NCBI GenBank assembly: GCA_009837685.1
Contig: VXTA01000066.1
Coordinates: 1 to 5,469 of the forward strand
Direction of reading: 5' to 3'
DNA from: Chloroflexota bacterium
GTDB taxonomy: Bacteria; Chloroflexota; Dehalococcoidia; Lucifugimonadales; Lucifugimonadaceae
Length of the DNA: 5,469 bases
The position numbers and the translations under genes are program-made. Positions 1 through 5,469 of the stretch are shown piece by piece. The notes beneath the pieces are model-generated. The model made no database searches. It was not told where the DNA came from and worked only from the letters and a program-made list of their open reading frames with translations. Position 1 is the first letter of the stretch. Each line of letters opens with the position of its first letter.

Positions 1-2
1 TG

Positions 3-173
3 CGACTCTTGCGAACCACTATCAATGGCGACGACTTGATCTCGCTCGGAGTTGAGCGTGGTCCGATGATCGGTCAAATTTTGGACGAGTTGCTGTCAGC
101 CCGCATTGAAGGCTCGATCTCGGACGCCGGCGAGGAACGCGCCTACGTCATGCGCCGTTTAGCCGGCGGTTGA
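3..173 (+). CDS. cca: CCA-adding tRNA nucleotidyltransferase, C-terminal fragment
   Basis: Only the last 56 residues are present; the gene enters from the left edge with its first full codon at position 3. The fragment contains INGDDLISLGVERGP followed by IGQILDELL and ends MRRLAGG. This matches the C-terminal tail of bacterial class II tRNA nucleotidyltransferase/poly(A) polymerase family proteins, which typically read '(I/S)GxDLIxLGxxxGPxxGxILxxLLxAxxxGxI'. In the family this RNA-binding tail helps position the tRNA acceptor stem while the N-terminal catalytic head, outside the window, adds CCA to the 3' end in the cytoplasm. The gene converges with the glycosylase gene and overlaps its 3' end by 26 bp. 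The family call rests on this tail alone. CCA-adding, A-adding or poly(A) polymerase activity cannot be told apart without the head domain. Confidence 0.78.
   Translation, partial: RLLRTTINGDDLISLGVERGPMIGQILDELLSARIEGSISDAGEERAYVMRRLAGG
148..173. repeat. imperfect palindrome spanning the cca/ogg convergent overlap
   Basis: The 26-bp segment shared by the two convergent genes is close to self-complementary about its centre at 160/161. The core stem is CGCCG (153-157) with CGGCG (164-168) around a 6-base loop. The outer ends TCA and TGA supply the two stop codons. A GC-rich hairpin here could form in either transcript. There is no following T-run, so a rho-independent terminator is not supported. 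Confidence 0.4.
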
Positions 174-1044
174 TCTCGTCGCGGAACATGTAGAGTTGCG
201 CCCACGCTGCGTATTTGCCGAAACGATCGCGGGCCCATTCCCCTACGGCGTCGTTCTTGATGTCCTCGTCGAGACTGTAGAGTCGGATTGCGGCACGCCG
301 AACGTGCACATCCACGGGGAACGCCTCGCCCTTGTCCAACGAGTAAGCCAGCACGCAATCAGCCACCTTCGGACCTACACCCGGAAGCTCCATCAATGCT
401 TCTTTCGCGTCGTAGTATGATGCATCCCGCAGTTCGCCGATATCCGATGAATTCACCAACATCTCGGCGGTTTGCGCGAGATGTTTGGCGCGGTAACCCA
501 GTCCGACCTCTCGCAGGTACATCTCACCTGCATCGGCGACCACATCTGGATTCGGCAACTCGAAAGCCCAATCTTGGGATCCGATGCGCCGTCCCATCCG
601 TGCGACGGCTGCAACCATCTGCTTGATGCGAGGAATGTTCGAGTTCTGCGAGCATATGAATCCAACCAAGCATTCCCAAGGGTCTTGCCGCATTACACGG
701 ATTAGCGGTGACTCGGCGATATCACCTCCGAACCCCGGCTCATCCGAGAGCAACGCACGCAACCTCGTTACATCAGCCGTCGCCACTAGGTAGTCTTCGA
801 TGTCACGCCTTAGAGATTCACAATCAATCCCGTTCGTCCTGTCTACCGAAACGGTTGTTCCATCGCGTTCTATCGTCACAACGCGAGAACCCAAAACCCC
901 ACGGAACATCCCGTGGCCGGTGTCGTACCACCTGAATGCCTGACCACCGTCTAAAGTCTGCTGCAAATCGAAAGGCTCGACATCGAGCCTCAACGAGACG
1001 GTTTCGCTTTCGCGCGTATCGGTCAGTCCCACTGCTGATTTCAA
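148..1044 (-). CDS. ogg: 8-oxoguanine DNA glycosylase/AP lyase, OGG1 family
   Basis: This is a base-excision repair enzyme that removes 8-oxoguanine paired with C and can nick the abasic site. Numbering is from the TTG at 1044 (298 residues). The N-terminal OGG domain carries GGQAFRW (33-39), where G34 matches human G42, which reads the N7-H of 8-oxoG. The helix-hairpin-helix-GPD domain follows. SQNSNIPRI (132-140) aligns with human SSNNNIARI and keeps N134, N136 and R139 (human N149, N151, R154). ELPGVGPKVADC (219-230) holds the Schiff-base lysine K226 (human K249). PVDVH (243-247) holds the catalytic D245 (human D268). YAAWAQ then F287 match human Q315 and F319. No Fe-S cysteine set of the Nth/MutY type is seen. 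The TTG is preferred because GGGAG lies 7 bases upstream; it overlaps the dinG stop as TTGA. A GTG at 1065 (305 residues) has only a poorly spaced GGA, and a GTG at 1032 has no ribosome site. It is probably translationally coupled to dinG. Confidence 0.92.
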   Translation of the reverse strand: MKSAVGLTDTRESETVSLRLDVEPFDLQQTLDGGQAFRWYDTGHGMFRGVLGSRVVTIERDGTTVSVDRTNGIDCESLRRDIEDYLVATADVTRLRALLSDEPGFGGDIAESPLIRVMRQDPWECLVGFICSQNSNIPRIKQMVAAVARMGRRIGSQDWAFELPNPDVVADAGEMYLREVGLGYRAKHLAQTAEMLVNSSDIGELRDASYYDAKEALMELPGVGPKVADCVLAYSLDKGEAFPVDVHVRRAAIRLYSLDEDIKNDAVGEWARDRFGKYAAWAQLYMFRDEINRRLNGA

Positions 1045-3926
1045 ACCGGCACTCCCGCCAACCACTTTTCCACGTAATCTGAAATCGTGCCTAATGTGAC
1101 ACGTTGAACCGTGCCCTGCGGTATAGATTTCTGGAACAATCGTCCGTATCTCTTAGAAATGATTCGTCTATCTAACACGACAAAAACTCCCCGGTCAGTT
1201 CGAGAGCGTATTAATCTGCCGAAGCCTTGGCGGAACTTTGTCACTGCTTCAGGTACGAAATAACCGTTGAACGGGTTCTCAAGATTCTCTGCCCGAGCAT
1301 CGTGAATCGGATCACGCGGCTCCGGAAATGGCAGTCTTGTCATCACCAGAGAATCGATCGATGCGTCCTGCAAATCGATCCCCTCCCACAAGCTCATAGC
1401 TCCCAACGCGACGGAGTTCTCGGTATCGTTCAAAAGCTGCATCACGCGCGCCGCTGGGCCATCCCGGCCTTGGCCAAACACCTGAGTCTCCGTGTTCTTG
1501 AATTGGTTGAAAAGCACGTCACGAGTGCTGTTCAGCGCCGAGTTCGCAGTGAACAATGCGAGAGTCCGACCCTGCGTCGCCGACGCAATGTCGTGAACCG
1601 CGCTCGTTACCGCTTCGTTGTAACCGGGCGTGTTGGGCTGCGGGATATCTTCCGGCACCAAGATCAGTGCTGCGTTCTTGAAATCGAACGGTGAACCGAT
1701 GCTCAGAGTCTCGTCCGCATCGAAACCCAGTGTGGTCTGGACGCGTTCGAAACTGCCAGATTCACTAATCGTGGCACCAGTCAAGATGTGGGCACGATCT
1801 TGACTAAACAGTCCCGAGCGCAATTCGGAGGCCACATCCAGAGGCGCACCGCTGAGATGGAGTTCCATGTTTCGGCGCTGATTCACTGAACTCCAATAGA
1901 CGAAGTTCTCGTCGGGCTGCTCGATCAGGGCCATCAACCAACTATTGATGTCTCTAAGACGCTCGTAGAGAGCGTTGACATTGATGACCGCGGCGTCTGG
2001 TTGACTATCGTTAGCCGCCAAATCCAACAACGAACGCAGTCCAGTGACGACTGCACTAAGTGCCGGATGCAGAATGACCCACGGCTCGTCCACTCCCCGC
2101 CGCCATTCGCTCGTGATGCGCGTCATTCCCAAAATCCGCATCTCACGTGTCCGTTCCCGCCGCGTCACGTAACCCGTCAGGTCGCGAAGTGCCTCAAACA
2201 TCCGGCTCGACTCGAGCGTCGCCTTGTCTGCTGCTTCAACGACTCGGCGTTGCAGGTCGGGCACAGACGATAGTGCCTCTTCTCCCCCACCACGCGATGT
2301 GGCAAGACGAACCAGACGAGGGAACATCCCGTCGCTCCGTGTAAGGGCGTTGAGATCGTCAATGAACTGCGTTTCCCTGATTTCGAATCCGAGATGGCGG
2401 GTTGCAACATCGCGCAGGTGGTGAGCCTCGTCGATAACCAAGACTTGATGAGGAGGCAAGATATTGTTTTCCGCTGCCATATCGCTAATCAGTAGCGCGT
2501 GATTGACGATCAGGACATCGGCCTGGTGTGCATCCGAACGCGCCTTGAGCATGAAACACGGCGGACCTTGGCATGGGTAACCACCGCCAACTGTGGTCGG
2601 AGGACAACCTTCCGCCGAAAGACGACTGAAAACCCCGGTATCCCATCCCAAAGACAACTCCGAGCGGTCGCCTGTCTCGGTCTTGCCAAGCCAATTCAAG
2701 CATTGCGATAACACCCGCGCTTCGGACTGGTCATGATTAGGTTGCGAAACCGCATCCCGCCATCTTTGGACACACAGGTAGTTCGACCGCCCCTTCAGCT
2801 GCACCGCGTCCAACTCGACGCCTGTTTCCCGCTTCACGATTTCTCGGACCGTTCCGAAATCTTTGTTCAAAAGCTGCTCTTGCAGGTTCAGGGTGTTGGT
2901 TGAGATCACAGCCCTGCCGCCCTGCCCTGCAACCATCAACGCGGCTGGAAGCAGATAGGCCAATGATTTGCCGATCCCGGTTCCTGCTTCAACCATCAGC
3001 TTTTGCTGACCCGCAATCGCGCGGGCCACCGCGACCGCCATTTCGCGCTGGCCGTCGCGAGCCTCGAACGCTGGCATCGTCTCCTCCACCAACCCGCCGG
3101 GCAAGAACGCCATCTCCGTTTGGACTACATGTTCGTCCGAAAAACCACCCTCGTCCTCGCCGGCTGCTTCGCCCCAAGTTGCTGGTCTGCCCGGCAGTCT
3201 AATGCGATCGCTCAACAGATCTTCGTCGATCCCAAGTCGACCTACTATTGCGTCGGTCCCGTCGCCAGCGGCGACCATATTGGATGCCAATTCGCTGACA
3301 CTCCAGTTCGATCGCGAACCTAACGCCGCAATCCGTGTCAAAGCCGCTGTCGGCATGCCCTCGAATCTCGCCAACAATATCAAGAAGAGGTCCCGCGACG
3401 CCAACGCATCCGACAACGCTCGGTGTGGATCGTCATGCAGGACTCCGAACCGTTGCGCCAGCCGAACCAGTCCGAACTCAGGGCCTCCCGGCAAAGCGAC
3501 CCTTGCCATCTGCTCGGTGTCGTAACTGAGCTTCTCGACGTGGATGCGATGCGAGCGTAGGAATCCGACATCGAATTCGACGTTGTGTCCTACTAGCCTC
3601 GCATCGCCGATGAAATCTTGGAGATCGTCTCGGATCGTGTTCCAATCCGGCGCCTCATCGACGTCCGCTTGGGATATGCCTGTGAGAGAAACGATGAAAT
3701 CCGATAGCCGAGACCGCGGATTCACCAGCGAATGGAACTCGCCGATCTGTTCGTCGCCTTGGAATTTGACCGCTCCGACATCGATAATGCGATCGCTTGC
3801 AGAGTTCAGTCCAGTCGTCTCAAGGTCCAACGCCACCAAAGTCTCGGCGCGTGGCGAGACCTTCTCTCCCTCACCCTTTGGGAAAGGGGGAATTGAAGGG
3901 GGTTTTGAGATGTCGTCTGAAATCAA
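1041..3926 (-). CDS. dinG: DinG-family Fe-S helicase fused to a DnaQ-like 3'-5' exonuclease
   Basis: This 961-residue protein has two parts. Residues about 30-185 form a DEDDh exonuclease: DLETTG with D34 and E36, GHNVEFD with D119, and HRALSD with H168 and D173. After a linker, residues about 285-955 form an XPD/DinG-type superfamily 2 helicase: Walker A GTGIGKS (315-321), KGRSNYLC (378-385), VNHALL (474-479), DEAH box DEAHH (499-503), TGATIS (716-721), SLWEGIDL (845-852) and motif VI QGFGRLIRSR (900-909). Four cysteines, C385, C441, C452 and C457, sit where Fe-S DinG proteins bind a 4Fe-4S cluster. Such enzymes unwind DNA 5' to 3', including R-loops and forked structures, and the exonuclease would trim 3' ends. 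Length matches the long exonuclease-fused DinG type (about 930 residues in Bacillus). Residues about 6-22 come from a G-rich repeat. The TTG at 3926 is the only usual start codon upstream of the repeat, 14 bp after the reductase stop, but has a weak ribosome site. TTG 3839 or GTG 3836 would remove the repeat but begin inside the first beta strand. Confidence 0.93.
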   Translation of the reverse strand: MISDDISKPPSIPPFPKGEGEKVSPRAETLVALDLETTGLNSASDRIIDVGAVKFQGDEQIGEFHSLVNPRSRLSDFIVSLTGISQADVDEAPDWNTIRDDLQDFIGDARLVGHNVEFDVGFLRSHRIHVEKLSYDTEQMARVALPGGPEFGLVRLAQRFGVLHDDPHRALSDALASRDLFLILLARFEGMPTAALTRIAALGSRSNWSVSELASNMVAAGDGTDAIVGRLGIDEDLLSDRIRLPGRPATWGEAAGEDEGGFSDEHVVQTEMAFLPGGLVEETMPAFEARDGQREMAVAVARAIAGQQKLMVEAGTGIGKSLAYLLPAALMVAGQGGRAVISTNTLNLQEQLLNKDFGTVREIVKRETGVELDAVQLKGRSNYLCVQRWRDAVSQPNHDQSEARVLSQCLNWLGKTETGDRSELSLGWDTGVFSRLSAEGCPPTTVGGGYPCQGPPCFMLKARSDAHQADVLIVNHALLISDMAAENNILPPHQVLVIDEAHHLRDVATRHLGFEIRETQFIDDLNALTRSDGMFPRLVRLATSRGGGEEALSSVPDLQRRVVEAADKATLESSRMFEALRDLTGYVTRRERTREMRILGMTRITSEWRRGVDEPWVILHPALSAVVTGLRSLLDLAANDSQPDAAVINVNALYERLRDINSWLMALIEQPDENFVYWSSVNQRRNMELHLSGAPLDVASELRSGLFSQDRAHILTGATISESGSFERVQTTLGFDADETLSIGSPFDFKNAALILVPEDIPQPNTPGYNEAVTSAVHDIASATQGRTLALFTANSALNSTRDVLFNQFKNTETQVFGQGRDGPAARVMQLLNDTENSVALGAMSLWEGIDLQDASIDSLVMTRLPFPEPRDPIHDARAENLENPFNGYFVPEAVTKFRQGFGRLIRSRTDRGVFVVLDRRIISKRYGRLFQKSIPQGTVQRVTLGTISDYVEKWLAGVPV
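1052..1056 (-). promoter_or_regulatory. Shine-Dalgarno site of the glycosylase gene
   Basis: GGGAG on the minus strand lies 7 bases before the TTG at 1044, inside the last codons of the upstream helicase gene. It is the best ribosome site near this gene and decides the start in favour of TTG 1044 over GTG 1065. Confidence 0.55.
3841..3860 (-). repeat. small inverted repeat next to alternative dinG starts
   Basis: GTCTCG (3841-3846) and CGAGAC (3855-3860) form 6-bp arms around 8 bases. In the minus-strand mRNA the hairpin would lie between the G-rich repeat and the alternative start codons TTG 3839 and GTG 3836. It may be chance or the edge of the adjoining repeat. Confidence 0.3.
3862..3908. 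repeat. short G-rich palindromic interspersed-type repeat inside the 5' end of dinG
   Basis: On the + strand this stretch has CCCTTT (3874-3879), GGG, then AAAGGG (3883-3888), a 6-bp stem with a 3-base loop. It continues with two GGGGG runs (3886-3890 and 3898-3902) separated by AATTGAA. Its composition is unlike the surrounding codons. Read in the dinG frame it gives KPPSIPPFPKGEGE, a proline/glycine-rich peptide with no place in the exonuclease fold. From memory, PPF-PKG-type peptides are typical conceptual translations of small CCCCCTTT...AAAGGGGG repeats scattered through many bacterial genomes. Copy number elsewhere in this genome cannot be seen from one window. The boundaries are approximate. 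Confidence 0.6.
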
Positions 3927-3940
3927 GGTTCGCGAATCGC

Positions 3941-5023
3941 TCAGAAACCAGCGTTCGAAAGTACCTGTTCGATGTTCGATTCGTCAGGCACCAACTCTCC
4001 GCGATCAACCTGGCGCATCGCATCGACTATCGACGCTGTGACCGGCGTATCGACGCCCACCTCTCGACCCATCTTCAGCACGTGCCCGTTCATGAAATCG
4101 ATCTCTGACGGCCTACCGTTCTGAACGTCCTGACCCATTGACGGGTGCCAATCTCCAGTCCCGGCACCCGCGTTGGCCGCCAACATGTTGTCGAGTTCTT
4201 CGTACATCTCGCCATCGGTGGATGCTGCCGACCATTTCTGCGGTGTCGAGCCGCCAAAGCTGACGACATCTAATCCCAAAGCCAAACCCACCTGCGCCGA
4301 CTCTGATGCCAACCGTATCTGCAACTCGCGACCGCGCGGCGATGACGCAACTGTCGCTGATCCGCACATTGTCGCACCGACGACCGGGTTGCCCATGCTG
4401 TTCTGACAGAGCTTGGCCCAACGCTCGCCTTGCAGATTGGTCGTTGTCTTGCCGCCATCAATCGGTTCAAGTATCGAAATCAATTCTGCGATCCGCTGCG
4501 ATTCAGAACCGTCATGTTCGCCTGCACGGAATACGATGTGTCCCAGATCGCGACGCCTCTTCGTGCCGGCGCGTTGCGACAATCCAGGACCGCCTACCCG
4601 AACGGCGATCGACGACATAATCAACCCGATGCATCGATCTGCGCCAACCGCGTCTGCCATGTCGCTGTCCGGCATACAGTTCTGCGACGACACAAAGTAG
4701 CCGTCATCCTTGACGAAACGCAATGCGAAGCGCGCAGCCCAGGGCGTGTCGTAAGCCTTTACGGCGATGAACGCGATATCGAACTTGGGCTCCAGCGCCA
4801 ACGCTTGCGACTGATGGAGGTGGAATGCCCGTGGATGGGACACGAAAGGCTCGTGAGGACCTTCGACTCGCAATCCGTCGGAGTTGATAGTGTCTACCTG
4901 CTCCGCCCAGGAATCGGCGAAAACCACGTCGTGACCCGTGTGCGCCAGCCATCCCCCGATGTAACCGCCTACTGCGCCCGCGCCAACTATCAACACTCGT
5001 TTCTTGAGTTTCCCGTCGTTCAA
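3941..5023 (-). CDS. ketopantoate reductase (ApbA/PanE) family NAD(P)-dependent dehydrogenase
   Basis: The protein has 360 residues counted from the TTG at 5023. The N-terminal Rossmann domain begins KKRVLIVGAGAVGGYIGG, with the GAGAVGG dinucleotide loop at 14-20. D37 ends the second beta strand (VVFADSW). FIAVKAYDT follows, then SQNCMP with N115 where family members usually have QNG. The C-terminal helical domain has RWAKLCQNSMGNP. K204, N208 and N212 match the catalytic lysine and the two asparagines of E. coli PanE (K176, N180, N184). SMGQDVQNGRPSEIDFMNG supplies S295 and E307 (PanE S244, E256). PanE reduces 2-dehydropantoate to pantoate for CoA synthesis in the cytosol. The active site supports a 2-oxoacid reductase, but the length (about 300 in PanE), SQNCMP and D37 leave the substrate and cofactor open. 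TTG 5023 has AAAGGA 7 bases upstream. ATG 5062 (373 residues) has no ribosome site. It is the first gene of the probable operon, with dinG 14 bp downstream. Confidence 0.87.
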   Translation of the reverse strand: MNDGKLKKRVLIVGAGAVGGYIGGWLAHTGHDVVFADSWAEQVDTINSDGLRVEGPHEPFVSHPRAFHLHQSQALALEPKFDIAFIAVKAYDTPWAARFALRFVKDDGYFVSSQNCMPDSDMADAVGADRCIGLIMSSIAVRVGGPGLSQRAGTKRRRDLGHIVFRAGEHDGSESQRIAELISILEPIDGGKTTTNLQGERWAKLCQNSMGNPVVGATMCGSATVASSPRGRELQIRLASESAQVGLALGLDVVSFGGSTPQKWSAASTDGEMYEELDNMLAANAGAGTGDWHPSMGQDVQNGRPSEIDFMNGHVLKMGREVGVDTPVTASIVDAMRQVDRGELVPDESNIEQVLSNAGF

Positions 5024-5030
5024 GTTCGTT

Positions 5031-5036
5031 TCCTTT
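5031..5036 (-). promoter_or_regulatory. Shine-Dalgarno site of the reductase gene
   Basis: AAAGGA on the minus strand stands 7 bases before the TTG at 5023. No comparable site precedes the upstream in-frame ATG at 5062, so this site decides the start of the reductase. Confidence 0.55.
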
Positions 5037-5061
5037 GGCTTGTTCAATCGAACCGCATCCA

Positions 5062-5089
5062 TTAACGATAGCCCGAATCTTAGTAGAAT
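5062..5089 (+). promoter_or_regulatory. sigma70-like promoter of the peroxiredoxin gene
   Basis: The -10 hexamer TAGAAT (5084-5089) differs from TATAAT at one base. TTAACG (5062-5067), 16 bp upstream, matches TTGACA at four of six positions. Transcription would begin near 5096 and give a leader of about 50 bases before the ATG at 5146. The call is by inspection only. Confidence 0.5.
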
Positions 5090-5098
5090 CGCTATCGT
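5065..5098. promoter_or_regulatory. operator-like inverted repeat around the peroxiredoxin promoter
   Basis: ACGATAGC (5065-5072) and GCTATCGT (5091-5098) are perfect 8-bp inverted arms 18 bp apart. The left arm overlaps the -35 element and the right arm lies just after the -10, near the predicted start of transcription. Between them GAATC occurs twice in direct orientation (5075-5079 and 5086-5090), 11 bp apart, about one helical turn. The position suits a dimeric regulator controlling the peroxiredoxin, the divergent reductase operon, or both. The sequence does not match an OxyR, PerR or Fur box that I recognise. Confidence 0.4.
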
Positions 5099-5145
5099 CA
5101 ATCTAAACCAGCAACTGATTTGCACGACATCCAACGGAGTTAAAC

Positions 5146-5469
5146 ATGGCCGCAGTTAAGGTGGGCGATCACGCCCCAGATTTCAATCTCAGATCCACAG
5201 ACGGAGAGATGGTCTCTCTCAGTCACCAGAGCGGCTCAAACGTCGTCCTCGCCTTCTTCCCGGCCGCCTTCACCGGTGTCTGCCAGACCGAGATGTGCAC
5301 ATTCCGCGACTCTCTCGCTGAATTCAACGGCATGAACGCCAAAGTCTTTGGCATCTCAGTAGATCCGCCGTTCTCGCAGGCCGAATTCCACTCCCAGAAT
5401 GACCTCACCTTCCCTCTCTTGAGCGACCTCGGGGGTGCCACTGTCGACGCGTACGGAGTAAGCCTACCG
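5146..5469 (+). CDS. peroxiredoxin (AhpC/TSA thioredoxin-fold family), N-terminal part
   Basis: The first 108 residues are present and the gene runs off the right edge. Peroxiredoxins reduce hydrogen peroxide and organic peroxides through a reactive cysteine in the cytosol. The sequence opens with [10 protein letters not shown] (6-15), the usual strand at the head of the fold. [10 protein letters not shown] (37-46) then gives the family active site with T43 and the peroxidatic C46. C51 lies five residues on (CQTEMC), the spacing of the resolving cysteine in PrxQ/BCP proteins. However, the FTGVCxxEMCxFRD context also occurs in AhpE-like proteins, so the subclass is unsure. [13 protein letters not shown] (69-81) and FPLLSD (89-94) are further family landmarks. 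The catalytic arginine expected later is beyond the edge. The ATG is well supported: GGAG at 5136-5139 lies 6 bases upstream, and a good promoter precedes it. It is divergent from the reductase-dinG-ogg operon. Confidence 0.93.
   Translation, partial: MAAVKVGDHAPDFNLRSTDGEMVSLSHQSGSNVVLAFFPAAFTGVCQTEMCTFRDSLAEFNGMNAKVFGISVDPPFSQAEFHSQNDLTFPLLSDLGGATVDAYGVSLP

Noticed and set aside
1227..1694. 155-codon + strand open frame inside dinG.
   Set aside because: It lies entirely opposite the conserved helicase C-terminal domain (motifs V and VI) and has no recognisable domain.
3874..3888. CCCTTT-GGG-AAAGGG palindrome as a rho-independent terminator for the reductase gene.
   Set aside because: It is followed by no T-run in the minus-strand direction (the next bases are G/A-rich) and lies within the downstream coding frame, so read-through is expected.
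3544..4041. 165-codon + strand open frame across the dinG/reductase junction.
   Set aside because: It crosses the stop and start of two well-supported minus-strand genes and has no family motif. Its Gly/Lys-rich part is just the repeat read on the other strand.
4430..5065. 211-codon open frame on the + strand opposite the reductase.
   Set aside because: It is a shadow of a gene with clear family motifs, shows no recognisable domain, and has low-complexity Arg/Ser-rich composition typical of antisense frames.
5065..5101. Minus-strand promoter for the operon using TTGACG (5101-5096) with TAAGAT (5082-5077).
   Set aside because: The hexamers are only 13 bp apart, too short for sigma70. TATCGT (5070-5065) is 25 bp from the same -35. 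No other pairing is convincing, so no promoter is called.
5024..5134. Extension of the reductase to a TTG at 5134, adding 37 residues with a hydrophobic stretch that resembles a membrane anchor.
   Set aside because: It would place coding sequence over the peroxiredoxin promoter and dyad. No ribosome site precedes it, and the Rossmann fold of a cytosolic reductase begins right after TTG 5023.
1..5469. Defence island, toxin-antitoxin pair, CRISPR array, tRNA gene or mobile element.
   Set aside because: No regularly spaced repeats, tRNA-like cloverleaf, transposase or small paired genes are seen. The genes present are ordinary housekeeping, repair and metabolic families.

Overview
The window is gene-dense bacterial DNA (roughly mid-50s % GC by eye) with no RNA genes, CRISPR arrays, insertion sequences or phage genes that I can see. 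It holds five protein genes. Two are cut by the window edges. No gene-free stretch exceeds about 125 bases. The organism cannot be fixed from this much sequence. A DnaQ-type exonuclease fused to a DinG helicase, a bacterial OGG1-type glycosylase and TTG starts would fit Chloroflexota or a Gram-positive-like lineage, but this is a weak inference.

Layout, left to right. The + strand tail of a CCA-adding tRNA nucleotidyltransferase ends at 173. It overlaps tail-to-tail by 26 bp with a minus-strand run of three genes. In transcription order these are: a ketopantoate-reductase-family NAD(P) dehydrogenase (5023 to 3941), a 961-residue exonuclease-helicase of the DinG family (3926 to 1041), and an 8-oxoguanine DNA glycosylase (1044 to 148). 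The three are separated by a 14-bp gap and a 4-bp stop/start overlap, so they are very likely one operon. All three appear to start at TTG. Divergent from the operon, a + strand peroxiredoxin starts at 5146 and runs off the right edge.

How the genes may work together. The helicase-exonuclease and the glycosylase are both DNA repair enzymes and look translationally coupled. The divergent peroxiredoxin removes peroxides that cause the 8-oxoguanine the glycosylase excises. This suggests an oxidative-damage theme, with the intergenic region at 5024-5145 as the control point. There a good sigma70-like promoter for the peroxiredoxin lies inside an 8-bp inverted repeat that also encloses an 11-bp-spaced direct repeat. 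The reductase has no obvious place in that theme.

The most notable items are: the helicase carrying three intact modules (exonuclease, ATPase, four-cysteine cluster site); a G-rich palindromic repeat that appears to have been captured as the helicase's N-terminal coding sequence; the operator-like dyad before the peroxiredoxin; and the palindromic cca/ogg overlap, which makes both proteins end in nearly the same residues. I found no convincing wholly new biological system.
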